Below, one piece after another: positions 23,795-35,674 of a DNA stretch of 64,000 nucleotides. Source of the stretch: Lineus longissimus (taxonomy: Eukaryota; Nemertea; Pilidiophora; Heteronemertea; Lineidae); the NCBI RefSeq assembly GCF_910592395.1, contig NC_088316.1, forward strand, positions 12,650,001 through 12,714,000. Direction: 5' to 3'. The notes under the pieces were generated by a model, which ran no database searches, was not told the DNA's origin, and saw only the letters and a program-made list of their open reading frames with translations. Made by a program: the position numbers and the translations under genes. Numbering within the stretch: the first letter of the stretch is position 1; each line of letters opens with the position of its first letter.

Positions 23795-25252
23795 GAGGTT
23801 GCGAGATCAGACGTGAACAACGTCAGTCCGAAGAAAGAATTTGGACACTAATGAAACTGTTGACATTTTGCAGAAAGGGGCAATTCCTTGGCCAGATTTA
23901 ACTTTCAAGTATTTGCATAATACACATGTACATGTAATTACAAACTTACTTTACTGGATAAAAGAAACTAAACTCCAGGAAATCTCTCTTTCGTAGACGC
24001 TATCATTACGGAATGTTAATACAACTCTCAGAAAAGGCCAGACAGATATTTCCGAGTTGTCAGGATATCTAGAGAGGCCCTTAAGAAGAGTTGAATAGGT
24101 TCAAGTGCCAATTTATTTCGGCTGGCTTCTGATACTGCTGGGTATGTACGAGAAGAGTAGAAATTAGAAGCCAATGATGGAATAATCCTGACTGCCAGTG
24201 TCATCTGCAGGCTCGCGAGGCAGGCGATTTCTTTATCCTGGACATTCGTCCTCAATAGGTAGAATAGAGGGACGATACCGAATCCACTATGCCAGTAGTG
24301 AAGTTCTCTGCCACTCCATGTAATGCTTACCTTCATCAGTAGGGAAGCCACAGTAGGTTTGGTTGTCAAGTCAATCAAGGAACAATTTGCCTTCAATTAC
24401 ATTGCAAAAAGTGCATGTATAGGGACGGAAAAGGTTTCTCCAAAATTTGAAAAGTGCGGCCCTTCACTATCTTATTTCCAGAGAACATTTAACGCTAGGA
24501 TATCATGTGATCTAATCAAAATATCTCGTCCAAAATTACTCGATCGGTTTTATTCATAATCATTATCTCGGTGAGGCAGGATTACCCGCTTCCGATTGGT
24601 TGATTTGTTAGTACCTTGGTAAAGCAGAACCTCTCGCTTCTGACTGGACAAAAAAAGGGAATATCCGACTCTGTGTCTGGCTTGCTTCCTTGTCACGGAA
24701 CACATCATCATACACTCAATCGAGATCATAGAATAAACCAACAATTTACGGTATTATCAATGACCTAAACCAACATTGTGCACTTTAACTTTATCCACCA
24801 ACAACACGGAACGCTGGTGTCCATTTCATCCAAACCCACACAATCCCATCTACAGCATGAAACTGCTCCGGCAGGAAGGTCTGTCGTCACAGGCGTTTCC
24901 ATGGCGACCACTATCCAAGGAAGCCGTTAAGATTGGTGTTCGCCTATGGAACTAGTGTTCGCTCCCTACATGTACATATGGTGGATAGCTAAACTCGATA
25001 ACAACTGTTGAGATTATGAATACTTGATATATTTTTATGGCTAGGATGAGATGTTGAGGAGATTTATTCCTTGAGTAGTTGCGTAGCCTATGACAAGAGT
25101 AATCGAGATCTGGGAGAGCGACTGCTGGGCAAGCCTCGGTGCTCGCGATAAGAATCGGCTTTGAAGGGAACTCCCATGGAAATGCTCCCTCCAAAGGTTG
25201 GGTATCAAAATGGCGCCGCTAATTATACAACCTCCCAGAGAATGTTAGTCCT
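23795..25252. other. Non-coding stretch; X-box-like site at 24895
   Basis: GTTTCCATGGCGAC at 24895-24908 fits the RFX X-box pattern. A reverse frame at 24028-24396 is unrecognised. AAAATGGCGCCGC near 25207 is a start-like word with only a short frame behind it. Confidence 0.4.
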
Positions 25253-25552
25253 GGCAGTCAGCATGCAAATCAGTCTGTGTAAAGCATTAGAATTCTAGCA
25301 GTCAGTATACAAATCAGACAGTGTAAAGCATGAGAATCATAGCAGTCGGTATACAAATTAGACAGTGTAAAGCATGAGAATCATAGCAGTCAGTATACAA
25401 ATCAGACAGTGTAAAGCATGAGAATCATAGCAGTCGGTATACAAATTACGCAGCACAAAGCATAAAAATCCCAGCAGTCAGTATACAAATTAGACAGTGT
25501 AAAGCATGAGAATCGTAACAGTTAGCATGCAAGTAACGCCGTGTAACGATCG
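25253..25552 (+). repeat. 44-bp minisatellite, seven units
   Basis: Units begin near 25253, 25297, 25341, 25385, 25429, 25473 and 25517, exactly 44 bases apart. Each carries GCAGTCAGTATACAAAT, then AGACAGTGTAAAGCATGAGA. The outer units are the most diverged and the central ones nearly identical, with an alternating CAGTCAG/CAGTCGG variant. This is the usual pattern of a tandem array homogenised from the centre. Confidence 0.95.
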
Positions 25553-26012
25553 TAGCTGAATGGGAGGGGATTAAGAAACAAAGCCACTTTTGTTTCCCGG
25601 TAACCAAGGCATAATGGAAGGCTATGATGTTTCAGAACTAAAACCACGGATTATGATTTTAGTTGTGTTCAGGTGAATGCGCTACACGCGCTTCATCTTA
25701 GAAAAGCTTTCAAATCCAGGTATGCTATTGTTCCCAGATCCTCCAGTAATAAAACAAACATAGGAGATTTCTTAAATTTACTGAAGATGCCACAAAATCA
25801 ACCTCATTTCCAGTACTCTCTAAGCTCACTTTTGCGATGAATACACCAGTAAATGAAATCCCTGGTTCCAAGATTGCAACGTGATAACGTTGGAATGTGC
25901 GAACAGTGAGGCGCAAGAAAACCTTGGCAAAGTGTCAGCGATTTTTTTCCACGACTTTGAGGAATAGTTTGTAAATGTCAGGTAGACAAATGCAGGTATC
26001 TGTTTTCTGTAC
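25553..26012. other. Non-coding stretch, nothing recognised
   Basis: It lies between the 44-bp array and the reverse-strand candidate exon. Only short frames are present. Confidence 0.4.
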
Positions 26013-26246
26013 CTTTTTTCTGGTAAGGTGACACGAGGCATGTTCACTATTGCAAAAATATAAGTATCTCAGAGCCGTATAAAACCTTTCGCTCCGAAGG
26101 GGCGATGCAGAGGGGTGCCTAAAGTAACGGTTAGAAGGTGCATTCTCTTCGCTTCTATTCTTTTCATACCGACCAAGAGCATTGATTTGACCGACCCCCT
26201 TAAAACTTGTCAACAGTACCCTGCTTTGGCAAAGTAAAGCCGCCAT
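26013..26246 (-). CDS. Candidate first exon with mitochondrial-targeting-like N-terminus
   Basis: On the minus strand ATGGCGGC opens a frame starting MAALLCQSRVLLTSFKG. The first ~26 residues contain R and K but no acidic residue and many small or aliphatic ones, which is the composition of a mitochondrial targeting peptide. After 78 codons the frame reaches AAAAAG|GTACAG, a possible donor at a codon boundary; unspliced it stops at 25935. The ATGGCGGC word also resembles a YY1-type element, often found at translation starts of housekeeping genes. Position -3 is T, a weak start context. No homologous family is recognised and the distal half is not obviously protein-like. Seen: the frame, its composition and the donor. 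Inferred: targeting and exon status. Confidence 0.22.
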
Positions 26247-27446
26247 CAAATTGGTTAGATGCGCCGCCTGTTTGCAAAGCGACGAACTAGAAACTACGTC
26301 TTATTTTGAGTTCGTTTGATATCAAGAAAACATCTCAGGGGAAAGATTGATATCCTGACCCTACCCCAGGCGTCTATCATACGCTACTGAACAGTGGCGA
26401 GCATAGAAAAATAGGGTCATGGAAGCGGGGTTCTTGTCTATCATCTTCGCATAATAAACGGAAATAGGATAGCGCTGGGCTGAGTTAATCAAGTCAAACA
26501 TACAAATTTGGTAAAATATTGGTTGGGCTACTGACCCGCGTTCCATTATGCAAAAAAGCCAGTTGTTGCCATGGTGATAGGAGCAAATGGAGAGACTGTT
26601 GCTGCGTTGTGAAGCTTTAGTTATATTGTCAGCGTTGCAAAGGTGTCGTCTCGCGACTGTTGCTTAACGTGGGGACCCAAATAGTTCACGCTTTGCTGAG
26701 ACTATTTTAGAATACAAGGATGGAAATTCATACGATACCTTACTTAAATCGGAAAAAAGGCTCTCAAGTCAAAAGGCACATTTCATCGCACTAATAGGTT
26801 AATGAATGAAATTGCTAAGACCACCAAGAAAAAGAAGTATGTAAATGATATTCCCACAGGCCTCAGGGGAATGATATCTCCCTCAAAAGGGTAGTATTAG
26901 TCTATCAAAAAGAAGATCAAGCTGAAGGTTAAAACTAGCAATAGGCATATCTCCTTGTCACATAAGGTTGCATGAGAGTCTTTCAATAAGTCACTGAACA
27001 AATTCAATTTATTGAAAGTTCGAGTTATCTGAAACTGAAGAACGTTGCTTAAGGTCTCTATCGAAAGATCGTTTTGGGTTTTGATCAGACAGAGTCTTTC
27101 AATTTATTTGATTGCCTCTGGTTCAGATCGGACATTGCCTCAAAACATTACAAATTATTAACGTCAATATCTCCACCCTGTCGTTAAGAAGTAATGTTAT
27201 GTATAATAAGTACGTCTAGACCCTGGATAATTGATTAAGAAAATGATATATCATACATTATATTGAATTCCTGTCAATATGTATAATTTAGGTATGGTTG
27301 GCTTAGCTCTTATCTACCTGTTCCACATGTAGCGGGGCTGGTTCAGAAATGCTACCTAACCAATTAATATTTTCCCAGGGATAGATTATTAACGATTTCC
27401 TCTGAGGGCGTAAAGAACAGATTCATGGGCCACTGCAATGGCACTA
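26247..27446. other. Non-coding stretch; X-box-like site
   Basis: GTTGCCATGGTGAT at 26565-26578 resembles an RFX site. Nothing else is supported. Confidence 0.4.
26565..26578 (+). promoter_or_regulatory. RFX X-box-like site
   Basis: GTTGCCATGGTGAT has a strong left half (GTTGCC) and a weaker right half. No adjacent start site is evident. Confidence 0.3.
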
Positions 27447-27490
27447 CTATATTTGCCCCCTCACCTCGCAGTTAAAAGAATTCAGGCCAT
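27447..27490 (+). repeat. Dispersed repeat family B, fragment
   Basis: TTTGCCCCCTCACCTCGCAG followed by AAAGAATTCAGGCC matches the 5' part of the copy at 951. The similarity then ends. Confidence 0.55.
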
Positions 27491-28023
27491 AGGTTTGCCT
27501 GAAATTCACAAGCCATATCCAAAATTGCCTTGTCAACCTTGTCGAAAATTATTAGATATCAGTATTGGTGTGATACTACCGGTGGCGGCGCATGGTGTCA
27601 AGCAGGGGTATTATCCTCCTGGTCAGGTAAATCCCACGCCCAAGTTGTCCCTTTAAGGCCAAGTATCCCCACCTGTCGCTGGCCTACCAAGAAATCTATC
27701 ATATCGACTACTCCAATATGCATTACCCGCAAATACGGCAAGAAGCTTTCAGCTTTCAGCTTTCGTTTTCCCGCCAAGCAAGAAGCTAACAAACCCTGCA
27801 CGTATGACTGCAGCCCCGTAAAATTATTACTTTATGCAGATTGTATCGTACCGCCATCCGTAATTCTTTCTTTCAATAGTCTTTAAATTTCTCTATTGAT
27901 TTCTTCATCATATATTAATGTCTCTTTCATTCTTATTTTGCAGGTGAGTAAACGAGGGGATGAGTACAGCTGTCACGGTGCAGGTTGAGGTAGGGGCAGT
28001 ACAAAGATTCCATTTGTCATCAT
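27491..28023. other. Non-coding stretch with a strong splice acceptor
   Basis: TCATTCTTATTTTGCAG ending at 27943, with TATTAAT upstream, has the layout of a branch point, pyrimidine tract and acceptor. The sequence after it supports only a short frame, discussed under findings. Confidence 0.3.
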
Positions 28024-28442
28024 ATCAATAACTTATGCGCTATGAGCTTATCAAAATCGAATGTGCTATGAGTTGCATTGTACCATCTTGACCCTCAATG
28101 TATTGACATTGCTCAGCTTCCAGACAACGCGCGGAGGCTACGAAGGCAATACAGCTGGAAGTTCAGAACGCATTGGTCATCGAATTCATGGCCGCGCTCA
28201 ACAGTGCTTTAAAACTTCCAGCTTTGGGGCCAACTCGCCAACCAGTAGGCAATAATGGATATCTTCATTGGCCGGCGAGTTCTAAGCCGTGCCAAAGAAC
28301 TGCATTGGGGCACATTACATGAGTATTTTATCAAAATCTAGGTAATGATATGGGTTATAATAAAATCTAATGCGCTAAAGAGTAACTATCAAAATCTAAC
28401 GAGGTATGAGTAACATCAACATCTAATGACGTGCTCATAATG
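28024..28442 (+). repeat. Degenerate 26-30-bp tandem array, interrupted
   Basis: Units of the form ATCAAAATCTAATG.GCTATGAGTAAC begin near 28024, 28050, 28330, 28360, 28388 and 28415. They differ by several bases each. The ~250 bases between 28076 and about 28325 do not fit the repeat and include family F sequence, so the array appears to have been split by an insertion. Confidence 0.65.
28084..28317 (+). mobile_element. Element family F, single-unit copy
   Basis: CATCTTGACCCTCAATGTAT, then TGCTCAGCTT, then CAACGCGCG and one unit of TACAGCTGGAAGTTCAG, match 52513-52605 in order. Here only one copy of the 41-bp unit is present. The 5' limit is supported by loss of similarity at the same base in both copies. 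The 3' limit is inferred only from the point where the host tandem array resumes. No coding region. The first bases read TC after an A, which would suit a Helitron-type 5' end, but no CTRR end with hairpin was identified. Confidence 0.6.
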
Positions 28443-28573
28443 TGCCAATTTCAACTTCGAGTATGTACAATATAAAAAAGGAAATGTACTCCTTGAAATT
28501 AAATGATTATCATACTATATATCATAAGTAATATCGCAAATATCTAAAATGTGGTATATATCTAAAATGTGGT

Positions 28574-29281
28574 ATGCGCATAATCAAAATCATGTATCTA
28601 ACATATTTCACGACTGAGTTCCCCTTCAGGTCTTCTGCTAAAACAAGAATAAAAAATTTGTCTAAACGCATCAGGAAAACTGTTAGTACTGTGACATGTT
28701 CAGAAGATTGCTTTCCTTTCATAGAATGTTCTGTTATATTGCATGCTTTGCCTATTGTTCAGGCGATTCCCAAAAGAGAAGAAACTGCGTCGTTTCCAAC
28801 CTCCCCTTTATCATCATGCATCTTCAGCCTAAAGCTGCCACAGAATATTCATATTTTTCGCCGGGAGAATCAATACCAATTCTGCACTGCGACAGATAAA
28901 GTATCCTCCGTATTTATCAGAATTCTCGGGGTGAAACATCGAAGACATCTTTACGCGTGTGTCACTCTCGATCGCAAGAATTCCTTGACCCGAAAGGAGT
29001 CAATTTCACTTGACTGGATCGCAGTGAGACTATACTCTCCGTGGGTGCAAATTCATCTCGCACGTATCTTAATTATTCATGATCATAGAAACTTGCGATG
29101 TGTTCTCGTATTCAGAGTCATGACAGCGTCACCTGCCAAGTGTCTAATCTTCACTGTACCGTTAAAAAATTGGGGATGGGAGCACATCAGCCGAGACTGT
29201 CCTGCTTTCCCGGTATGCAGGTCATGGAACCCAACAGCCGCCCCTCTCCCAAATATCGCCAATGGCGTCGAGCTTTCTTAG
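28574..29281 (+). CDS. Longest non-repeat ORF in the window, unrecognised
   Basis: A 235-codon frame from ATG at 28574, with a stop just after 29281. By a rough hand estimate a stop-free run this long is expected well under once in a random window of this size and composition, so it deserves attention. The translation is mixed, with several Cys, His and Arg residues (for example RVMTASPAKCLIF and NWGWEHISRDCPAF). It has no recognisable domain, repeat, signal peptide or clear membrane segment. Overlapping forward frames are also open in places (28696-28899, 29098-29331), suggesting locally low stop density rather than selection on one frame. The start context is poor. Local base composition is more GC-rich from about 28900. 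It could be a decayed transposon coding remnant, a single-exon gene, or chance. Confidence 0.2.
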   Translation: MRIIKIMYLTYFTTEFPFRSSAKTRIKNLSKRIRKTVSTVTCSEDCFPFIECSVILHALPIVQAIPKREETASFPTSPLSSCIFSLKLPQNIHIFRRENQYQFCTATDKVSSVFIRILGVKHRRHLYACVTLDRKNSLTRKESISLDWIAVRLYSPWVQIHLARILIIHDHRNLRCVLVFRVMTASPAKCLIFTVPLKNWGWEHISRDCPAFPVCRSWNPTAAPLPNIANGVELS

Positions 29282-31413
29282 CCACAACGGATCCCAGAAT
29301 CAACGAGGAACATCTGGATCTTCCTAGTTAAGCAAAGCTACCTTTCAAATTCTCGCACCTCACATATCAGGGTGAGGGGTGGGGTGTGTGCATGAGGGAC
29401 TGAGGGCCACCCCAGGTAACTCGGTCTAGTGGAAGAGTGCAAGCTTCGATGAAGTTTTTTATTTAACCACAAATACCAAGATTGAGTTTAGGCCTACCGG
29501 CCGAGAATTCGGCTGGTCAGCGGAATCTTGCTGTAAGAGGCACTGTTCCAAGCAGTATACAATAGACATGACGGCGGTTTACCTACAGCCTCTTGCTCAG
29601 CATACCAGAATACCACACCAACTGAATCAATACATGAGCAGATGATTTATAGGACTGGCTAAAGATCCACGGCTTAGCCTTCTTCACCTTCGATATTCAA
29701 TCTCAATCTGTGTGATCGATCTTTCGAAGGCGATCTCGCGGTACTCGCAAGCTGTTCAACCTCGGTGGTGCTGGTGCTGCCCTGAACAACATTTCAGATC
29801 GTTTGGTGGTCTTTTTCATACAAAAAGCCGTGATCTCGACCCAGCGTTTAGGCTTTATGTTTATTGCTTCCGAAGTTTTCTTCAGAATATGTCGGAAACG
29901 TTAAGTGACCTAAAACGTGGAGCTATTGAAAGAGCATTCCCTTTCAAGGGTTTGGTCGACGCCTTGGCTCTTCAACGCAAAGATGGCTGTTGGCTGATCT
30001 ATGGGTGTTCCATGGCAACAACTTGCAAATAAGCAATGCAGCTAAGTAGCTGGATATCCTGTAGAATACGACGTGCATAGTAATTAACATGGGACCTCGG
30101 AGAGGAAATGAATAAAACATAACATAAGTAGAAGTATATATCACGTAGTGTGGGTCATCTAATTCATCACTTTTCACGGGAATTTAAACTATTCTTTCGA
30201 AGACTATTGAGATTATTGTTGCATTTGGCCAAAAATGTATTGTTGCATAAAATACAGCCGGACAAAATATGGGTCGGTGGTTGTTGAAACTCTCCGGCGA
30301 AGAACGAATCTACTTAGTACGTCTATGTTTTTGAGATGCTGACGTTGCCTGTTCCACAGTGCCGCTGAGTCTGCGCAACTATCATTCGCTACAAAACTGT
30401 CATTAGCTATTGCCTTTGGGAAACAGACCAGCCTCAATTAAGATGCATTCCGGAAAAAAAGGAATTGGCCACGTATTCAATCTGCGAGGATAATGTTGCA
30501 CATCATTAACTGTGCCTAAACACAATCCAGTGGTATTTGGTTTATGACGTCCACTGTACATGTACATTAGGAGCATGCTTTTATCAGTTCGAATTGTAGA
30601 CAATAACTACATTATTACACGATGTACATGAACATGTATACTGCATACCGTACTAATAGTGAAGCAAAGTGGATTATATGACATGTCCGATTCCACTTAA
30701 GAGATGGTGAAATCCTCTTGTCATAGAACTGGTAAAGCGCGTCCCACTCTTCGTGCAAAAACCTGACGGAAGTCATCACTTGAAATTTCTTTCAAGATAA
30801 TTGTTGACGAAGCAAAACCAATTGCCTGCACTAATCAGTCCCATGGGATCTTATAACCCATCGTTCAACGTCAGGCTCTCTCAAATGTTAGCAATAAGAC
30901 ATCTTGCCGTGATGTAGATAGGTAATACTGAAGTAACTTTTAGCCGTGGCTTAAAATAGACTCGTAGATTATTCCTTCGCCGACAACTTTGACGTAAAGA
31001 TCTTAATGGAACAGCTTGGAGCTCTTCAAGAGGGAAATTTATGGTGAGACACGGGTTCCAAGTTCCTAATGGAAGACTCGTGCTATTTCGAGCTGAGACT
31101 TGATCATAATTCCATGTTGTCCATCACTTCATGCATTCACAGTAAATAACCAAATTGACTCGACCTTATTTGAAGAGAGAGCAGGAAGAATATGTTTTAA
31201 AAATATCAAACTGTGTCTTTATTTTCTCTCTTGATCAGGTTGCGCAGCTAACCATGTCATTTTGTGAAAAGCACAAACCCATAAAATGTAATCATGCTAG
31301 CCGCGATTTCCCTTCTTTCCTCCTTTGACATGAATTAAAAAAGGTCCAACCCCAACGGACTTTCCGCGTAGGAATCTCAGTAACCTACTCTCAAAGCTTT
31401 CATATGATTTAAT
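29282..31413. other. Non-coding stretch; X-box-like site near 30006
   Basis: TGTTCCATGGCAAC near 30007 is an X-box relative. A 106-codon frame at 29712-30032 is unrecognised. Nothing else is supported. Confidence 0.4.
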
Positions 31414-31770
31414 ACAGTCACGTTTTCTCTAACCTTTTCCTGATTTATTTTTACAAAAGTCCGACATTGTCCGACTATTCCCTAAAAGGTCGAATTTTGT
31501 TTCATCCTGTGCCAAAATTAGGCCTTTGTTGAATGGGGTTAATGAGGTGTGAGCCAAACACTTAGAGTGACCCGAAGTGTGAATACCAAGTAGCTTACTC
31601 AATTAGGTCACCTCTTTAGCCCCATTCAAAATAGGCCTTCGATCTTTATACCCTATTTTGGGAAGCCCTAGTATTTTTCACAGGTTTTCTAGAAATCCGA
31701 CCTTTTAGGGAAACGTCGGACAATGTCAGACTTTTGTCGGATAAATCAGGAAAAAAGTTAGAGAAACTGT
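31414..31770. mobile_element. MITE/foldback family G (very long inverted repeats)
   Basis: The two halves are inverted copies over ~140 bases or more. From each end, read inward, the order is ACAGT, TTCTCTAAC, TTTTCCTGATTTAT, ACAAAAGTC, GACATTGTCCGAC, TCCCTAAAAGGTCG, AGGCCT, TTGAATGGGG and GAGGTG. The arms carry substitutions and short indels. The central ~70 bases are unique and non-coding. The RNA or single strand would fold into a near-complete hairpin. No target-site duplication could be assigned, and no second copy is in the window. Confidence 0.88.
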
Positions 31771-34700
31771 CATAAGTCGGATTAGAAGTGGAAAAAGCCT
31801 CCTACGAGTGATAGTGCTGCAATACATATAATATGTAGGTTTCCATTGCTAGAAATCCGATACTTATACCTCATGTAACTCACACATTGCCCTCGTTTGA
31901 AACGACTTTGTATGGTTACACTTTCACCAGGGTTGTCGCTTGTACGGAATATCGCATTCCAGGTCTTTTTTCTCCATTGACCCGAATATTTTTGCCCCTT
32001 TCACTCAAGCACATCTTGGGAGATACATGACGCGCATGTTTGTTTTTATCGATAAAACATGATTGATCATGCGCATTGAATTTATGAAATATGAAGGTTA
32101 GCTTCATTGATTTGATATGAGGAATCCTTTAAATGCAATTCATTGCAGTTGAATTCCTCAGTTTAACATCATTCTATTGAATGTTTTTAAATTGCATTAG
32201 CAGTCTGCACTATACTATCTAGTGTGAAAATTGACTTGTTGATAAAGCGTTTTTTAAGGCTTCCTGAAGTTCTATTATGTACCGAATCGTTAGGTGGTTG
32301 GATTCTGACAGATTGCCAATCGCGTTTCCTACACTGTCAAATACATTCGGGTACATGTAGGCTGTGTTGTTATCTGGATGAAAGCGGAAAATATTACCGG
32401 TTTCGCCATTATAGAAATGCACCGGATAACCCTCTATTAAATTTGGTGAACGTGGCACTCTCTGAGTTGGATGGAGAGTGTCACAAACCTTGCGGATCAG
32501 TCAGTAGAGTCGTCCCACATTGAACCATAGTCAGAAGGTATTTTAGAGATTCGAAGATTAACAGACCAAACTATAGATGACTTTGAAGAAAGTGATTTAT
32601 TCAACGTAACTTCGCCTATACATACGGCTGTGCAATAAACACTGACGTTACACAACTAGTGGTCTGGTAATTATACAAATTCATGTAAGTTTCAGGTGCT
32701 ATAGTCTATTACTCGATGGGTTTTCACAGGTATCATTGACACGGTGGGTAAAGTTATTGGTTTACCTTTGCAACACAATAGAAACAAGGCCCTCCCATTA
32801 CAGTGTTGGAGGGGTAAAATCGGATAAAAATAATAAATGCGGGCCTTACACCCCTCAAAATGAACTAGTCTTTTGTATGTTTCTTTTGTGTCGTCATTTC
32901 CTCTCCAGGTAAACACGTATTTTTCTTAGGCGAACCGATACCTTAAGCCACCGTGACTGAATCATTAGCCCTTCCAAGTTATACCGACTGATTACAGCTT
33001 ATTTTTCAATGCTCATTTGAAGACATGTATTCTCTCAAAGAAAATCAAGCGGTCAATGAAGGTTCTTTCATCCTTCCGACCACGAGAATTTTCAAGGCTT
33101 GACTCCTCGAACATATCAACCTCTGCTTGGAGAAAATCCCCATCCCCAAAGCTTAGTAGCAGCTAACATGACTTCTACATGCCAAATTATAATTATCTGC
33201 GATACATAATTCAATTTGGCCTTTAGCTCTCTGATGGATTGATCCATTTCAGGAAGGAAATGATTCTTCGCTGACAGTCTAGAGATTTATGATGGTGGAT
33301 AGTGTATTAAACGCCGAGTGATGATGGCAAGGAACTACAGTCCAAATCAGAATTACCACTTTTTGTGGATTTTGGATGAGTTCCGGTGCTTCTTAGATTG
33401 GCGAAATGGAGTCACTTTACTTTCTCCTTATGATCGAAAATGAAGTGAATGATGGCTCCGAGACCTCTCTTTCTTCTTGATCACACTGAATTTTATGGAA
33501 GAAAATCCAAAATTGCTCTAGACTGACAGAGCCTCCAATTATCGAGTCAACAATTTGTGCCGGGTGGCGGGGAAATATTCAAAACAAATTAGGAAAACGT
33601 GTGCCGCGGAATCCTAATCCGAAATATCTGAATAAACTACCGTTACTCTTTGTGTTTGAAAAAGTGGCCACAGTGTGCTATAAAGATAAAACCTGAAATA
33701 TCTCAACGTGACATTTCGAAATGCGGCTATATATCACCATTTACGACGACAATGCCGTTGCGTCGAAAGGTCAACAAAATTTATCGAGTGGCACGGAATT
33801 TGCTCTATCAGTAGCTTCTCTCATTAGGTGGGTATTGACCTTTCTCATCTCTTGCTGTTTGGCATTCAGGCGGGGTGATGTTTAGTGTCACGGCGACAAG
33901 GCCACTATGGAGAAAGGTCAAAAGAGGCTATGAGCGATACCAGTCTTACGTGACTTTCTTATCTCTCATCGTAGTTTTCTTTGCAGTGATTTTTAATACA
34001 GAGGGTTGAAACCATTAAAAAGGGACACACCATAGAAGATTTTAGCTCCACCAAAGCGGTTTTGATAATACCGACAGTGAGGTATCAATTTTCTATGCTA
34101 AAATATCCCAAATTAAACAACGAATAAAGTAGTTTTAATGCTTTTTGACTGCTTCCATATTTTGCACCAACCCAAGCGGTTGTGGTTGCCTAACCACGAC
34201 AGCTGAATTCACAACGAGTTATCGTAGGCACATAGTGCATTTACACTGTAAACTGTGGTTCGTTATAAGTCTATGTTTTAGAATTCTGAACCCATGGCCA
34301 AGCAAGCAATTTTCGTCTGTTCTCGATGATACTGTTTTATAAAACCCGAGGGGCTCTGTTGTGATTCTTTATAGATCGGCCACAAGGATATCTGTCGGTA
34401 CAGCAGACACCGAAATTTATGGCGCGGTGCACATCGCCATCCCCGCAATGGCCATCAACGTTTTTGCTTCCATTGCTCGCTGGGGGCTTCAGACACAAAC
34501 TGGATCATTGCGGCAAATACATCAAAATAATGGTTTACCAATAACACCGCACTCAACACTTCTAATGGCGGCCATTGCGCGAGGAGAATTTGAAGAGGAA
34601 TTTGTGTCAGTTGAGCCTTTCTCTTCAAGCTATATTGCTCCCTGCCTGTCATTTAAAAAGCAATGGGTTAGCGCCGAATACACTTCTTAACCACATCTAA

Positions 34701-35674
34701 GCGGTGTTTTCAAGAGAAGCGACTAAACGTTGTCTAAAGTTGAACAAAGTATTGTAACATCGTCTTGTTACTTGATATTCACAACGTTTCTTTGCGTGAC
34801 GTCAACGATTGGTCTTTTCGCAATAAACGCACGGCTCTGGCTAAATGGACTCCAGCTTTAGTCAACCTCCAAAGGGAGAGTCAAATCGGCGACGGGTATA
34901 CTTTTGGTATATTTGCAGAGGTCTTGCGACTCCGACCCGAGCTTCAGCTTTGAGAGTGAATTATAGTCGTCTGTTGACCACTTCGATCATACTGACGAAC
35001 GTACTGCGCATACATGTGTGTACAGTAATGTTTCGAACTCCAATTCGGACCTGTGCAGAGGCTTGAATAACGAAGTCGTATTCCAAGTCATGACGACTTG
35101 GATATGGACTTCGTATCCGACGTATACACAGGATCGATTTGGATTTTAAAGTATTATTGCAAAAAGATGTCGGTTGAATATCAATATGAAAACATAACTG
35201 TAATTCAGCTTCGGAGAGGAAGTGGGATGGGAGTCGGAAGAGTGCGTGTTAACTGTCTTTACAAATAAATTATGATGCTGTACAGTTTGTGTCTTCAATA
35301 TATCATACATATTTCCATTGCCGCCACTTCACTATATCAACATAGAGCTGCCAGTTCATTTTTAACGGGAGTCACGTAGGCAGGATGCAATGAAGAAGGC
35401 GATTCTCCGATACTATCCAGGGCTGTCAAATGCAGAAGGCTGACTGTAGCAAGAATAGGATCAGAAATATCAAATTAATCCAATTTTTATAGATACTCTG
35501 ATGATGAAAGATGCAAGACATATACTATAGTAGTTTGGATAGAAATCTTTGTTATTGGTAAAAGTTATCGAAATACGTTGCTGCTATAATTGTACATCAA
35601 GAACGAGGAAACGCTGAGGAAAAATCTAACTGCAAGTACCTTGTGACTACATGTATTTATCTGCTCACATGCAG
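31771..35674. other. Long non-coding stretch, one weak reverse-strand frame
   Basis: The frame at 32219-32500 (-) is the most protein-like item and is described under findings. A 109-codon frame at 34361-34690 (+) is unrecognised. No repeats of note. Confidence 0.4.

Noticed and set aside
25207-25221. AAAATGGCGCCGC, start-like word
   Set aside because: The frame behind it stops after about a dozen codons and no donor was seen.
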